Assembly (NCBI RefSeq): GCF_011290505.1
Contig: NZ_JAANPV010000005.1
Span: 124,001-188,000, forward strand
Reading direction: 5' to 3'
DNA length: 64,000 nucleotides
Source: Paenalcaligenes suwonensis
Lineage (GTDB): Bacteria; Pseudomonadota; Gammaproteobacteria; Burkholderiales; Burkholderiaceae_B
The position numbers were made by a program, and so were the translations under genes. Positions within the stretch are counted from its first letter, which is position 1. Every line of letters begins with the position of its first letter. The notes under the pieces are model-generated. The model searched no databases, was not told the origin of the DNA, and saw nothing but the letters and a program-made list of their open reading frames with translations. This document shows, one piece after another, positions 9,387 to 19,569 of this stretch.

Positions 9387-10640
9387 CTAGCGCAAAAAAG
9401 GAAATTCCGCTTCGGGTTGTCTGCCTGCAATTAGGTCAGCCAACGCTTTGCCAGAACCGGCCCCAAGAGTCCAACCTAACGTACCATGTCCGGTATTGAG
9501 ATACAGGTTTCGTACTTCAGTGCGTCCGATTAGGGGAACATTGGATGGAGTCGCTGGACGCAACCCCGACCAAAACTGAACATTATCAAAATCAAGCGCA
9601 TTTGGGAATAACTCTTGTGCTTGCTTAACCATTGCCAAGCACCGTTTGCCATTTAAAGCCCGAGAATAGCCACTGAGTTCCGCCGTTCCCGCCATACGCA
9701 AGGTATTACCCAAACGAGTATACGCCATTTTTCTGGCCGAATCGGTAAGACTAGTATCCGGTATGGCGCTGGCATCTTTGATATCAAAAGAAGCCGAATA
9801 CCCCTTTGCAGGATACACAGGGCAACTAATACCCAACGGTGAGAGCAATGCCGCTGAGTGCGCCCCCAAGGCCACAACCACCGCATCCACAGGAACATGT
9901 TGGTAGTCGCCTTCAGCATCAACAATTTCCAAATGCTGCACTTGCCCTTGCTCAGCACACAAGCGCGTGACTTGAGTGCTGTACTGAAACTCCACCCCTT
10001 TACTCGCCAATTGTGCTGCCAGTTGAGTCGTCCACTCGTAGGCGTCTCCGGACTCATCCTCGGGGTGAAAATCACCACCAGCAATTTGGTGCTTAATGCC
10101 TGCTAAGGCAGGCACCAACGCCACCAGTTCATCGGCGCTTAGAATGCGGCGGTCTATGCCAAAATTACGCATCACATCCGCCATTTCCTGCGCCTCATCA
10201 AAACTGCGCTCATCACGGTAAAAGCTCAGAATGCCTTTTTCTAAGCAGTGATACTCCACATTCACCGATTGACGCATTTCTTGCAGCACTGTGCGGCTGT
10301 ATTCCGCTAATCGCAGCAACGCTTTGACGTTAGGTTCAAAGCGCTTAGGCTGGCACTCCCACAAGAAACGCAGCCCCCACATCCATTGTTTTGGATCCAG
10401 TGACGGTTTAAACCATAGCGGGGCATCGTCTTTAAATAGCCATCTCGCCAAGCGCCACGGCGCTTTGGGATTAGCCCATGGTTCGGCATAAGACACTGAA
10501 ATTTGCCCGCCATTGGCACGCGAACACTCTAAAGCTGGCCCAGGCTGCCTGTCTATTACCAGTACCTCATGCCCATCTTGATGCAGCCACCATGCAGTGG
10601 CCACTCCTAGCGTTCCACTTCCTAACACAGCGATTTTCAT
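9387..10640 (-). CDS. dadA: D-amino acid dehydrogenase, DadA type
   Basis: DadA is a membrane-associated flavoenzyme that oxidises D-amino acids (mainly D-alanine) to keto acids and passes electrons to the quinone pool. The 417-residue product opens with the FAD-binding AVLGSGTLGVATAWWL and ends with NLYLNTGHGTLGWTLGAGSGKALA, a tail typical of DadA. SRANGGQISVSYAEPWANP is another family segment. Length matches. The downstream binding-protein gene starts 7 bases after its stop, suggesting one transcript. No alanine racemase is next door. Activity on other D-amino acids is possible. Confidence 0.9.
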   Translation of the reverse strand: MKIAVLGSGTLGVATAWWLHQDGHEVLVIDRQPGPALECSRANGGQISVSYAEPWANPKAPWRLARWLFKDDAPLWFKPSLDPKQWMWGLRFLWECQPKRFEPNVKALLRLAEYSRTVLQEMRQSVNVEYHCLEKGILSFYRDERSFDEAQEMADVMRNFGIDRRILSADELVALVPALAGIKHQIAGGDFHPEDESGDAYEWTTQLAAQLASKGVEFQYSTQVTRLCAEQGQVQHLEIVDAEGDYQHVPVDAVVVALGAHSAALLSPLGISCPVYPAKGYSASFDIKDASAIPDTSLTDSARKMAYTRLGNTLRMAGTAELSGYSRALNGKRCLAMVKQAQELFPNALDFDNVQFWSGLRPATPSNVPLIGRTEVRNLYLNTGHGTLGWTLGAGSGKALADLIAGRQPEAEFPFLR

Positions 10641-10689
10641 GGCCCTACCCTTCTATGGCTGTAAACACGTCACGGCTTTCACCCAGCAC

Positions 10690-11718
10690 TTACAGGGCGT
10701 CAGCCTCTGATGTAAATGCATCGGCATAAAACTCAGCATCTGGCAGCTTGCACTGCTCGTTGAAGTCTTTACGTGCGCTTTCTACCATCGCAGGAGCGCC
10801 ACACGCGTAGACTTCCCAACCGGACATATCTGGCAGATCAGCCATCACTGCCTGGTGCACAAAGCCCGTACGTCCAAACCATTCATCGTCGGCATGCGCA
10901 TCCGAAATAACAGGAATGAACTGGAAGTTTGCGATGGTTTGTGCCCACTCTTGAGCCAATTCCATCATGTACAAATCTTTGGGTCGACGGCCACCCCAGT
11001 ACAAACGTACTTCACGAGAAATACCTTGCTGCTGCATGTGTTCAACAATGGCTTTAATGGGTGCAAAACCGGTACCACTAGCCAGCAACACTATAGGTTT
11101 ATCGCTGTCTTCACGTAGGAAGAACGAACCCAGTGGTGCTTCAGCACGTAAGATTTCTCGCTCTTTCATTTGTGTCGCACCAGCACCAAACACGTGGTCC
11201 GTAAACGCGCCACCTGGCATATGGCGAATATGCAGTTCTACCAAGTTCTGCTCATTAGGCGGATTCGCCATGGAGTAGCTGCGGCGACGGCCATCTTTAA
11301 GAATGAACTCCAAGTATTGACCGGCATAAAACTTGAATGGATCGCTTGCTGGCAATTGCAGTTTCACGATCATGACATCATCACTAACACGCTCTAAACC
11401 CGCAACACGTGATGGCATTTTTCGAATTTGAATGTCACCCAGTTTTTGTGCCTGCAAAGACTCAATCACCATATCGGATTGTGGTCGCACTTGGCACATC
11501 AAAGTGTAGCCTGCTTCTAGCTCTGCGGGCTCCAGAATTTTTTCTGGCGCGCTGCCGGCTTCGTACTCACCCTCAATGACCTTAGCCTTACAGGTAGAGC
11601 ACGTACCACTTTTACAGCTATATGGCAGCAAAATCTTGGCAGCAATGGCTGCGTCCAACAAGTTCTGTCCGGCCTCTACCGGAAACTCTAACCCTGAGGG
11701 TTGTACAGTTACCTTCAT
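10690..11718 (-). CDS. Ferredoxin-reductase fusion (CDP-6-deoxyglucoseen reductase-like)
   Basis: The 342-residue protein joins an N-terminal plant-type [2Fe-2S] ferredoxin domain (Cys35, Cys40, Cys43, Cys75) to an FNR-type flavin and NAD(P)H domain (RRSYSMAN flavin motif, LLASGTGFAPIKAI nucleotide motif, YACGAPAMV). It should pass electrons from NAD(P)H through flavin to the iron-sulphur centre and on to a partner oxygenase or reductase. Such genes are commonly labelled CDP-6-deoxy-delta-3,4-glucoseen reductase, but no sugar genes are near and the true partner is unknown. The chosen ATG lies 7 bases past the parC stop; an upstream in-frame start at 11736 would overlap parC. Confidence 0.85.
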   Translation of the reverse strand: MKVTVQPSGLEFPVEAGQNLLDAAIAAKILLPYSCKSGTCSTCKAKVIEGEYEAGSAPEKILEPAELEAGYTLMCQVRPQSDMVIESLQAQKLGDIQIRKMPSRVAGLERVSDDVMIVKLQLPASDPFKFYAGQYLEFILKDGRRRSYSMANPPNEQNLVELHIRHMPGGAFTDHVFGAGATQMKEREILRAEAPLGSFFLREDSDKPIVLLASGTGFAPIKAIVEHMQQQGISREVRLYWGGRRPKDLYMMELAQEWAQTIANFQFIPVISDAHADDEWFGRTGFVHQAVMADLPDMSGWEVYACGAPAMVESARKDFNEQCKLPDAEFYADAFTSEADAL

Positions 11719-11725
11719 CTTATGT

Positions 11726-14053
11726 TCACTTATCACTATTCAAATTTTCACGTAGAGCGCTGAGCGTAGGTTCGGCAATTTTACTGTCCAACAAGCGACC
11801 TTTACGTGCTCGTTTAGCGCGGTAAGGCTCCAACGCAGCCCAATCCAGATGCTCGGTGCTTTCCTTGCGTCTATAGATCCCAGACAGCTGAATACCTTGC
11901 GGCCCTACAGCTACCCACTGCGCCAGAGAATCATCGTCATCCAGCGTCATTAACATGGTACCCCGTCCGCCGGACGATAGCACTCGCAATTCTTCTCTGT
12001 CCACGACCATGAAGCGCCCTTTAGCACTTAAGAGTGCAACGGCCGTGTCATCGTCTCGCAGTAACAGCGGAGGCATGAGTGTATCCCCTTCTGCCACGGT
12101 CATAAACTGTTTGCCTGCACGTTGACGCGATGTCATGTCGGTCAGCGCGCAAATAAAGCCATACGCGCTTTTCGCCCCCAGTAAATACTGGGTTTTCTCG
12201 GAAGCGACTAGCATGTGCTGCACGGGTGCTCCGGTGGCGATGTCAGCCAACGCAGTCACCGGCTGGCCATCCCCCCTGCCTGATGGCAAGTTCGCCACAG
12301 GAATGGTGTAACTGCGGCCATCTGTTCCCAGCGCAATTAAGTCGTCTGTACTACGGCACTCAAAGGCGGCATAGAAACTATCCCCTGTTTTGAATGCCAC
12401 CGCATCGTTATCGTGCCCATGGCCTTGGCGTCTACGCATCCAACCTTTTTTGGACACAATCACGGTCACAGGCTCGTCTAGCACTTTGTTTTCCAATACG
12501 GCGCGCTCGGCCTCTTCGATGATGGTGCGACGCTCATCCCCATAGGTTTGGGCATCGGTTTCCAACTCTTTGATCATCATACGTTTAAAGGCCGCAGGGT
12601 TATCCAATAACTTTTGCAAACCGGCTTGTTCTTCACGCTGCTTGGCAAGCTCTTGCTCAATTTTGAAACCTTCCAATCTGGCCAACTGGCGCAAACGCAT
12701 TTCAAGAATGTCTTCGGCCTGACGCTCTGACAACTTGAAGGTTTCCATCAGCGCTTCCTTAGGCTCATCGGCTTCGCGAATGGTTTTGATGACCGCATCT
12801 ACGTCCAGATACACCACCATGCGCCCTTCTAGCACATGGATCCTATCTTCTACCTTGTCTAAACGATAACGGGTACGACGCAACAAGGTCTGGTGCCTGT
12901 ACTGCAACCACTCTTCCAGCATTTGACGTACAGATCGTTGCCCCGGACGCCCATCAATACCAATGCTCACTAAGTTAATGGTCTGATTGCATTCCATGCT
13001 GGTATGCGCCAGCAAGGTATTGATGAACTCTTGTCGGTCTACACGACTACTTTTAGGCTCAAACACCAAGCGCACGGGCGCATCTTTGCCAGACTCATCT
13101 CGAACTGCATCCAACAACCCTAGCAACAACGCCTTGGTTTGTTGCTGTTCATTGCTTAAGGCTTTACGGCCTGTACGCACTTTGGGATTGGTACGGTCTT
13201 CTATCTCTTCCAGAATTTTCTGTGCTGATGCTCCGGGTGGAAGTTCGGTCACCACCAATTGCCACTGCCCTCTGGCCATTTCTTCGATGACCCAACGTGC
13301 TCGCACCTTAATGCTGCCACGCCCTGATGCATAAATCTGGCTAAGCTCTTGGCGGCTAGAAATAATTTGTCCACCGCCAGGAAAATCTGGCCCTGGGATT
13401 AATTCAGCCAGCGCTTCATCTGACAATTTAGGGTCACGAATCAGCTCTACACACGCATGCGTCACTTCACGCAGGTTATGCGGAGGAATATCCGTTGCCA
13501 TCCCCACGGCAATACCCGAGGCGCCGTTTAGCAGCACCACCGGCAAACGCGCTGGCAGTAACAACGGTTCTTTTTGCGAACCGTCGTAGTTAGGAATAAA
13601 GTCTACGGTGCCTTCACCCAGCTCATCTAACAACACTTTAGCAAACGGTGTTAAACGCGCTTCGGTGTATCGCATCGCGGCGGCATTATCACCATCGCGT
13701 GAGCCAAAGTTACCTTGACCATCAATCAATGGGTAACGCAGGCTGAAGTCTTGTGCCATACGCACCATGGCGTCATAGGCGGCCTGATCACCGTGCGGGT
13801 GGTACTTACCCAGTACATCCCCCACTACGCGAGCCGACTTCACTGGCTTCGCACCCGCAGCCAAACCCATCGCCTGCATGGCGTACAAAATACGTCGTTG
13901 TACTGGTTTTTGCCCATCGGACACATCCGGCAACGCACGTCCGCGTACTACTGATACCGCATAATCCAAATAGGCTTGCTCTGCATACAAACCTAAGCTC
14001 AAGCTGTCATCATTGCTACTTTGATCAAATAGCCCTGGTTGCTGAGAATCCAT
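11726..14053 (-). CDS. parC: DNA topoisomerase IV subunit A
   Basis: ParC with ParE separates linked daughter chromosomes. The 775-residue product has the gyrase/topoisomerase A core with [14 protein letters not shown] and the catalytic tyrosine in [10 protein letters not shown], and a shorter C-terminal pinwheel than GyrA, without the GyrA box, which separates it from gyrA at 1031. The positions equivalent to E. coli Ser80 and Glu84 are Gln90 and Asp94 here; this may simply be normal for the lineage. It lies 40 bases downstream of parE on the same strand, in one operon. Confidence 0.95.
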   Translation of the reverse strand: MDSQQPGLFDQSSNDDSLSLGLYAEQAYLDYAVSVVRGRALPDVSDGQKPVQRRILYAMQAMGLAAGAKPVKSARVVGDVLGKYHPHGDQAAYDAMVRMAQDFSLRYPLIDGQGNFGSRDGDNAAAMRYTEARLTPFAKVLLDELGEGTVDFIPNYDGSQKEPLLLPARLPVVLLNGASGIAVGMATDIPPHNLREVTHACVELIRDPKLSDEALAELIPGPDFPGGGQIISSRQELSQIYASGRGSIKVRARWVIEEMARGQWQLVVTELPPGASAQKILEEIEDRTNPKVRTGRKALSNEQQQTKALLLGLLDAVRDESGKDAPVRLVFEPKSSRVDRQEFINTLLAHTSMECNQTINLVSIGIDGRPGQRSVRQMLEEWLQYRHQTLLRRTRYRLDKVEDRIHVLEGRMVVYLDVDAVIKTIREADEPKEALMETFKLSERQAEDILEMRLRQLARLEGFKIEQELAKQREEQAGLQKLLDNPAAFKRMMIKELETDAQTYGDERRTIIEEAERAVLENKVLDEPVTVIVSKKGWMRRRQGHGHDNDAVAFKTGDSFYAAFECRSTDDLIALGTDGRSYTIPVANLPSGRGDGQPVTALADIATGAPVQHMLVASEKTQYLLGAKSAYGFICALTDMTSRQRAGKQFMTVAEGDTLMPPLLLRDDDTAVALLSAKGRFMVVDREELRVLSSGGRGTMLMTLDDDDSLAQWVAVGPQGIQLSGIYRRKESTEHLDWAALEPYRAKRARKGRLLDSKIAEPTLSALRENLNSDK

Positions 14054-14093
14054 GATGTTTACTCGTCAATTCGTTAAATGAAAGCAGGCGTGA

Positions 14094-16061
14094 TTACACA
14101 TCCAACTCAGCCAAATTCCCTTTAGTCTCCAACCAGCTACGTCGCTGTGAAGACTCGCCTTTACCCATCAGCATGGTGAACATCGTTTGGGTACCTTGCA
14201 TACCCAGATCACCGTAGCTGACTGGCATTAACCGACGCGTGTCTGGATTCATGGTGGTATCCCATAATTGCTCAGCACTCATCTCGCCCAAGCCTTTAAA
14301 GCGACTAATGGCCCAACTGCTTTCTTTGACACCTTCAGCACGCAATTTCTCTTGCGCCACATCCAGCTCTTTTTGATCCAAACAATAAATTTTGCGTGCC
14401 GCGCGTTTGCCCACGGCAGGCACATCCAGCCTAAAGAGCGGTGGACGTGCTACATAAATATGGCCGGCCTCAATCAACTTAGGGAAGTGGCGGAAAAACA
14501 GCGTTAGCAGCAAAACCTGAATGTGCGAACCATCCACGTCCGCATCCGACAAGATACAAATGCGGCCATAACGCAAACCCGACAAATCTACCGTGTCTTC
14601 TGGCCCATGCGGATCTACCCCAATGGCGACTGAAACATCATGGATTTCCTGGTTCGCAAAAAGACGGTCTTTATCCACTTCCCACGAGTTCAACACCTTA
14701 CCGCGCAAGGGCAAAATAGCTTGGAAGGATTTGTCTCGGCCCATTTTGGCAGAGCCACCGGCAGAATCGCCCTCTACCAAAAACAACTCGGTACGATCGT
14801 TGTCGGTAGATTCACAGTCTGTCAGTTTGCCTGGCAGCACAGCAACACCGGAACTTTTACGCTTTTCTACCTTCTGTAACGAGCGCACGCGCGCTTGTGC
14901 ATGGCGAATAGCAAATTCAGCTAATTTCTTCGCCATTTCTACGTCAGCATGCAGTTTCAGCTCTAGCGCATTACGTACAAAGCCACTAATCAATCTAACC
15001 GCATCACGGCTATTGAGCTTCTCTTTGATCTGGCCCTGGAATTGAGGATCTAGAATTTTGGCAGACAGCACGAAACTGACACGCGCGAATACATCCTCAG
15101 GTAATAGCTTCACCCCTTTGGGAATCAAACTATGTAGCTCGGCAAAGCTTTTCACCGCTTGGTATAAGCCATCTCGCAAGCCAGCCTCGTGGGTCCCGCC
15201 TGCGGGCGTAGGGATCAAGTTAACAAAAGACTCGCGTACCACGTTACCTTCCGCTGTCCATGCCACTACCCAGTGTGCGCCCTCGCCTTCAGAGTAATTG
15301 TCGTCGTCGGCGTCAGCATACTGTTGTGCCTCAAACAAAGGCACTAAGAACTCGGTGGTATCTAGGGTTTCCTGCAAGTAGCTGCGCAAACCGTTTTGGT
15401 ATTGCCAGCTATAGGTTTCGCCACTTTTTTCGTTGATCAGCTCAACCAATACTCCACCTAACAACACGGCTTTGCTACGCAGCACGTGCATCAATTCGTT
15501 CAGTGGAATCGTTGCGCTATCAAAATACTTAGCCTCAGGCCATACACGCACTACCGTACCGCTGTGTTTTTTAGGTACTTTCGCCACTTCCTCAAGCGGC
15601 GTAATCACCTCGCCTTGAGCAAACACAATACGATGCTGTAGGCCGTCCCGTTTTACATCTACCTCTAAACGTGTAGATAAGGCGTTGGTGACTGATACAC
15701 CCACACCGTGCAGACCACCGGAAAACGCATAAGCGCCACCGTCTTTCTTATTAAACTTGCCCCCTGCATGCAGGCGGGTGAACACCAGCTCCACGACTGG
15801 AGCGTGCTCTTCGGGGTGCAACCCTACTGGAATACCGCGTCCGTTGTCTTCTACGGAGACACTGCCATCCGCATGCAATCGAACCCGAATTAAAGATGCT
15901 AACCCTGCCAACGCCTCGTCTGCTGCATTATCAATAACCTCTTGAATAATGTGCAGGGGACAATCAGTACGCGTGTACATCCCTGGTCGTTGTCGCACAG
16001 GTTCTAGCCCTTTTAGGACCTGAATGGAACGTTCATCGTAATTAGAAGTGGCCAAAGTCAT
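14094..16061 (-). CDS. parE: DNA topoisomerase IV subunit B
   Basis: ParE supplies ATP hydrolysis for topoisomerase IV. The 655-residue protein has the GHKL ATPase domain ([31 protein letters not shown]), the transducer, and the TOPRIM domain ([14 protein letters not shown] with [19 protein letters not shown]). Its size of about 650 without a long insertion fits ParE, not GyrB. The frame is open up to 16184, but [16 protein letters not shown] at 16061 is the conserved N-terminus, so the longer start is rejected. The 229-base gap to trxA is divergent and should hold both promoters; no clear boxes were seen. Confidence 0.95.
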   Translation of the reverse strand: MTLATSNYDERSIQVLKGLEPVRQRPGMYTRTDCPLHIIQEVIDNAADEALAGLASLIRVRLHADGSVSVEDNGRGIPVGLHPEEHAPVVELVFTRLHAGGKFNKKDGGAYAFSGGLHGVGVSVTNALSTRLEVDVKRDGLQHRIVFAQGEVITPLEEVAKVPKKHSGTVVRVWPEAKYFDSATIPLNELMHVLRSKAVLLGGVLVELINEKSGETYSWQYQNGLRSYLQETLDTTEFLVPLFEAQQYADADDDNYSEGEGAHWVVAWTAEGNVVRESFVNLIPTPAGGTHEAGLRDGLYQAVKSFAELHSLIPKGVKLLPEDVFARVSFVLSAKILDPQFQGQIKEKLNSRDAVRLISGFVRNALELKLHADVEMAKKLAEFAIRHAQARVRSLQKVEKRKSSGVAVLPGKLTDCESTDNDRTELFLVEGDSAGGSAKMGRDKSFQAILPLRGKVLNSWEVDKDRLFANQEIHDVSVAIGVDPHGPEDTVDLSGLRYGRICILSDADVDGSHIQVLLLTLFFRHFPKLIEAGHIYVARPPLFRLDVPAVGKRAARKIYCLDQKELDVAQEKLRAEGVKESSWAISRFKGLGEMSAEQLWDTTMNPDTRRLMPVSYGDLGMQGTQTMFTMLMGKGESSQRRSWLETKGNLAELDV

Positions 16062-16290
16062 CTCTAGCAGGATTAAAAATAAAAAGTATTTTACGGAGTT
16101 GCGCCAAAAAGCCAAAACAGGACTCACACAACACGTTAAACTACCACTACAATGTAAATGCGCTGCACCTGGCTCTGCTGTCAAAATGCGACAGCCTATC
16201 TGCCCTCATTCCAAAGCTAGACTACCATACTGCCATGAGGCCTTATCAGGCTGCAGATTCTCTATTTTTCTTATTAAAACTGTAATTCTC

Positions 16291-16617
16291 ATGAGTGATT
16301 CCATCAAACACGTTACTGATGCCTCTTTTGACTCGGATGTGTTGAACGCCGATCTTCCTGTACTGGTAGACTACTGGGCTGCGTGGTGTGGTCCTTGTAA
16401 AGCGATCGCCCCCTTGCTGGAAGAAGCGGCGGAAGAGTTCAAAGGCCGTGTTATCATTGCCAAAGTCAACGTTGACGAAAACCCTGATATCGCTGCCTCT
16501 TATGGCATTCGTGGCATCCCCACTTTGATGCTGTTCAAAAATGGCGAAGCCACACAAACTAAAGTGGGCGCATTGAATCGCTCACAACTAACTACGTTTC
16601 TCAACGACTCCCTATAA
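16291..16617 (+). CDS. trxA: Thioredoxin
   Basis: Thioredoxin reduces disulphides in cytoplasmic proteins such as ribonucleotide reductase. The 108-residue product starts [13 protein letters not shown], has the active site WCGPC at residues 32-36, the cis-proline segment [11 protein letters not shown], and the standard length. An open frame extends upstream to 16048 but overlaps parE and lacks family similarity, so the ATG at 16291 is used. rho follows 79 bases downstream, a linkage (trxA-rho) common in proteobacteria. Confidence 0.97.
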   Translation: MSDSIKHVTDASFDSDVLNADLPVLVDYWAAWCGPCKAIAPLLEEAAEEFKGRVIIAKVNVDENPDIAASYGIRGIPTLMLFKNGEATQTKVGALNRSQLTTFLNDSL

Positions 16618-16628
16618 CTTGCGTTCAA

Positions 16629-16673
16629 CTATGATGCTGCGCGGGCCTACGATTCTTCGGCCCGCCGTCATAG
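16629..16673 (+). other. Large hairpin in the trxA-rho spacer
   Basis: GCGGGCC (16641-16647) pairs perfectly with GGCCCGC (16659-16665), and outside it CTATGA (16629-16634) pairs with TCATAG (16668-16673). No T-run follows, so it is not a classic terminator. It sits 24 bases before the rho start codon. Rho genes are known to be autoregulated through their leaders in E. coli; a role in that here is inference. Confidence 0.5.
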
Positions 16674-16696
16674 ATTGAGCCCCTTCTTTTCCTCTC

Positions 16697-17953
16697 ATGC
16701 ACCTCAACGAACTCAAAGCGCTGCATGTTTCGCAGTTGCTGGAAATGGCTGCCAGCCTGGAAATCGACAACGCCAACCGCCTGCGCAAACAAGAACTGAT
16801 GTTTGCCATCATGAAAAAGCACGCCAAAAAAGGCGAACAAATTTTCGGCGATGGCGTATTGGAAGTTCTGCCTGACGGTTTTGGTTTTCTGCGTTCTCCA
16901 GAAACCTCCTACCTCGCCAGCACTGACGACATTTATATCTCTCCTTCACAAATCCGCCGTTTCAATTTGCATACGGGCGACTCTATTGAAGGTGAGGTAC
17001 GTACACCCAAAGACGGTGAACGCTACTTTGCTCTGGTAAAAGTAGACAAAGTTAATGGCATGCAGCCAGAGGCTATCAAACATCGCATTATGTTTGAAAA
17101 CCTCACTCCTCTGCATCCAGACCAGCCTATGCGTCTGGAGCGTGAGATCAAAAGTGAGGAAAACATCACTGGCCGTATTCTGGATATCTTTGCCCCTATT
17201 GGTAAAGGCCAGCGTGCCCTGATCGTTGCTAGCCCAAAATCCGGTAAAACCGTGATGATGCAGCACATGGCTCACGCCATCACCACCAACTACCCAGAAG
17301 CCACGTTGATCGTGCTGCTGGTAGACGAACGTCCTGAGGAAGTGACCGAAATGCAACGTACCGTTCGCGGTGAAGTTGTAGCGTCCACTTTCGATGAGCC
17401 AGCGACACGCCACGTTCAAGTTGCCGAAATGGTGATCGAAAAAGCAAAACGTCTGGTAGAACTAAAGAAAGACGTTGTGATTTTGCTGGACTCCATCACA
17501 CGATTGGCGCGTGCATACAACACCGTGGTACCTGCTTCTGGCAAGGTGCTAACAGGTGGTGTGGACGCAAATGCATTGCAACGTCCTAAACGCTTCTTTG
17601 GTGCGGCACGTAACTTGGAAGAAGGCGGTTCTCTGACTATCATCGGTACAGCTCTGATTGAAACCGGTAGCCGTATGGATGAGGTGATCTACGAGGAGTT
17701 CAAGGGTACTGGTAACTCTGAAATCCACTTGGAGCGCCGTTTGGCTGAGCGTCGTATGTACCCAGCCATCAATTTGAACAAGTCTGGTACACGCCGCGAA
17801 GAGCTGCTGATCAAGCCAGATTTGCTGCAAAAAGTTTGGGTATTGCGCAAATTCATCCATGACATGGATGAGGTTGAAGCGATGGAATTCATCCTCGACA
17901 AGATTCGCGCCACAAAAACAAATGCAGAATTTTTCGATATGATGAAAAAATAA
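16697..17953 (+). CDS. rho: Transcription termination factor Rho
   Basis: Rho is the hexameric RNA helicase that ends transcription at rut sites. The 418-residue product has the Rho N-terminal helical domain ([18 protein letters not shown]), the cold-shock-like RNA-binding domain ([15 protein letters not shown]), Walker A in VASPKSGKT, Walker B in [15 protein letters not shown], and the Q-loop and R-loop regions. Length equals that of E. coli Rho (419). No insertion is seen. A strong terminator follows at 17961. Confidence 0.98.
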   Translation: MHLNELKALHVSQLLEMAASLEIDNANRLRKQELMFAIMKKHAKKGEQIFGDGVLEVLPDGFGFLRSPETSYLASTDDIYISPSQIRRFNLHTGDSIEGEVRTPKDGERYFALVKVDKVNGMQPEAIKHRIMFENLTPLHPDQPMRLEREIKSEENITGRILDIFAPIGKGQRALIVASPKSGKTVMMQHMAHAITTNYPEATLIVLLVDERPEEVTEMQRTVRGEVVASTFDEPATRHVQVAEMVIEKAKRLVELKKDVVILLDSITRLARAYNTVVPASGKVLTGGVDANALQRPKRFFGAARNLEEGGSLTIIGTALIETGSRMDEVIYEEFKGTGNSEIHLERRLAERRMYPAINLNKSGTRREELLIKPDLLQKVWVLRKFIHDMDEVEAMEFILDKIRATKTNAEFFDMMKK

Positions 17954-17960
17954 GCATAGA

Positions 17961-17995
17961 ATAAATAAGCCTCCATAGTGAGGCTTATTTATTTT
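17961..17995 (+). terminator. Terminator of rho
   Basis: A 13-base stem (17961-17973 with 17980-17992) with loop CATAGT-like sequence is followed by TTTT. It lies 8 bases after the rho stop codon. Confidence 0.9.
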
Positions 17996-18166
17996 CCAGC
18001 CTGGGCTGGAAACTGCGGGCATTCAGACCCTGCTTCCCTGACTTTTCTGGGATAAAACCGTTTCACGGTTTAACTCTGCACTGGCATAGGCGGGCCTGAT
18101 GGCAGGCCTCACCTTAGGTGTTACTTGCTCCCCTCATAAGCCAGCCCTCTTTTTTGCAGAGTAGTT
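17993..18166 (+). promoter_or_regulatory. Structured leader upstream of gdhA
   Basis: Several stems can be drawn: TTTCCAGC/GCTGGAAA (17993-18012), AAACCGT/ACGGTTT (18055-18071), GGCCTG/CAGGCC with an ATGG loop (18093-18108), and CACC/GGTG. A long-range pairing, ACTCTGCA (18073-18080) with TGCAGAGT (18155-18162), extended inside by CTGGC/GCCAG (18081-18085 and 18140-18144), closes a multibranch structure. That closing helix covers the AGAG ribosome-site region just before the gdhA ATG at 18167. It resembles a regulatory leader or riboswitch-like fold, but I match it to no known class. Confidence 0.45.
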
Positions 18167-19507
18167 ATGAGATCATCTAGTCTAGAGCAGTTCCTCGATT
18201 CTGTGCGCGCCCGTGACCCACACCAGCCTGAATTCATGCAGGCAGTCGCTGAGGTCATGGGCAGTTTGTGGCCATTCATCCAGCAGAATCCTCAGTACGC
18301 TAAACAAGGATTGCTGGAACGTTTGGTTGAACCTGAACGCGCGATTCAGTTTCGTGTTTCCTGGGTCAATGACCAAGGCGAAACCGAAACAAACAGGGCT
18401 TTCCGCATCCAGCACAGCAGCGCCCTAGGCCCCTTTAAAGGCGGCATGCGTTTTCACCCTTCTGTAAACCTCTCCATCCTCAAATTCCTGGCTTTCGAGC
18501 AAACCTTTAAAAACGCCCTCACTACCCTACCTATGGGTGGCGCTAAGGGTGGGTCTGACTTTGATCCCAAACACCGCTCAGAGAACGAAATCATGCGCTT
18601 CTGCCAAGCGCTGGTGACTGAACTCTACCGTCACATTGGCCCAGACACAGATGTGCCTGCTGGTGATATTGGCGTAGGTGGCCGTGAAGTGGGCTATATG
18701 TCCGGGATGATGAAAAAACTGTCCAACAATACAGCCTGCGTCTTTACTGGCCGCGGCATCAGTTTTGGCGGCAGCTTAATACGCCCAGAAGCCACCGGCT
18801 ACGGTTTGGTGTACTTCGTGCAAGAAATGCTGCAACGTCAAAGCATGGCATTGGAAGGCTTAACCGTTTCGGTATCTGGTTCAGGCAATGTGGCGCAATA
18901 CGCCATCGAAAAATGCATGCACTTTGGTGCCAAAGTGGTGACTGTTTCTGACTCACAAGGTTATGCCTACGACCCAGATGGTTTCACACCTGAAAAGCTA
19001 GAACGCTTGATGGAAATCCGTAACCAGAACCAAGGCCGTGTAGAGCATTACGCCAAAGAGTTAGGTATTCAATACATTGCTGGCAAACGTCCATGGGAAG
19101 TACCTGTAGATGTCGCCCTGCCATGTGCTACCCAAAACGAATTGGATGCTCATGATGCGCGTGTATTGCTGTCTAACGGTGTACGCTGCGTTGCCGAAGG
19201 CGCCAATATGCCTTCAACACTGGAAGCTGTAGAGCTGTTCTTAGAAGCTAAGATTCTCTATGCACCCGGTAAAGCCAGTAATGCAGGTGGTGTAGCGGTA
19301 TCTGGCTTGGAAATGAGCCAAAGCTCACAACGCTTGTTCTGGACTCAAGAAGCTGTTGACCAAAAACTGCATCACATTATGCACGCCATCCACGAGAACT
19401 GCGTGCAACATGGCCAACAAGCTAAATTTATTAACTATGTAGACGGCGCTAACATTGCCGGCTTTGTAAAGGTGGCGGATGCGATACTCCAACAAGGTGT
19501 ATATTAA
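18167..19507 (+). CDS. gdhA: NADP-specific glutamate dehydrogenase
   Basis: GdhA forms glutamate from 2-oxoglutarate and ammonia with NADPH. The 446-residue length and the N-terminal SSSLEQFLDSVRARDPHQPEF are typical of the hexameric GdhA family. The catalytic segment PMGGAKGGSDFDPKH and the nucleotide-binding region GSGNVAQYAIEKC are present, as is PAGDIGVGGREVGYM. The gene stands alone between two terminators, behind an unusual structured leader that may control translation. Glutamate supply links it functionally to glnE further on, but they are not co-transcribed. Confidence 0.96.
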   Translation: MRSSSLEQFLDSVRARDPHQPEFMQAVAEVMGSLWPFIQQNPQYAKQGLLERLVEPERAIQFRVSWVNDQGETETNRAFRIQHSSALGPFKGGMRFHPSVNLSILKFLAFEQTFKNALTTLPMGGAKGGSDFDPKHRSENEIMRFCQALVTELYRHIGPDTDVPAGDIGVGGREVGYMSGMMKKLSNNTACVFTGRGISFGGSLIRPEATGYGLVYFVQEMLQRQSMALEGLTVSVSGSGNVAQYAIEKCMHFGAKVVTVSDSQGYAYDPDGFTPEKLERLMEIRNQNQGRVEHYAKELGIQYIAGKRPWEVPVDVALPCATQNELDAHDARVLLSNGVRCVAEGANMPSTLEAVELFLEAKILYAPGKASNAGGVAVSGLEMSQSSQRLFWTQEAVDQKLHHIMHAIHENCVQHGQQAKFINYVDGANIAGFVKVADAILQQGVY

Positions 19508-19527
19508 TCCTTATACGTTCTATCAAT

Positions 19528-19552
19528 AAAAAGGGGCCTAGGCCCCTTTTTT
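19528..19552. terminator. Bidirectional terminator between gdhA and yhdP
   Basis: AAAAGGGGCC and GGCCCCTTTT flank a TA centre, giving a compact GC stem with A and T tracts on the two sides, suited to both convergent genes. Confidence 0.9.
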
Positions 19553-19569
19553 CATGCGTGAAACCCACC

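Noticed and set aside
16062-16184. Longer N-terminus for ParE
   Set aside because: The added residues are not ParE-like; the conserved start is at 16061.
16048-16290. Longer N-terminus for thioredoxin
   Set aside because: The extension overlaps the parE start and has no thioredoxin similarity; the ATG at 16291 gives the standard 108 residues.
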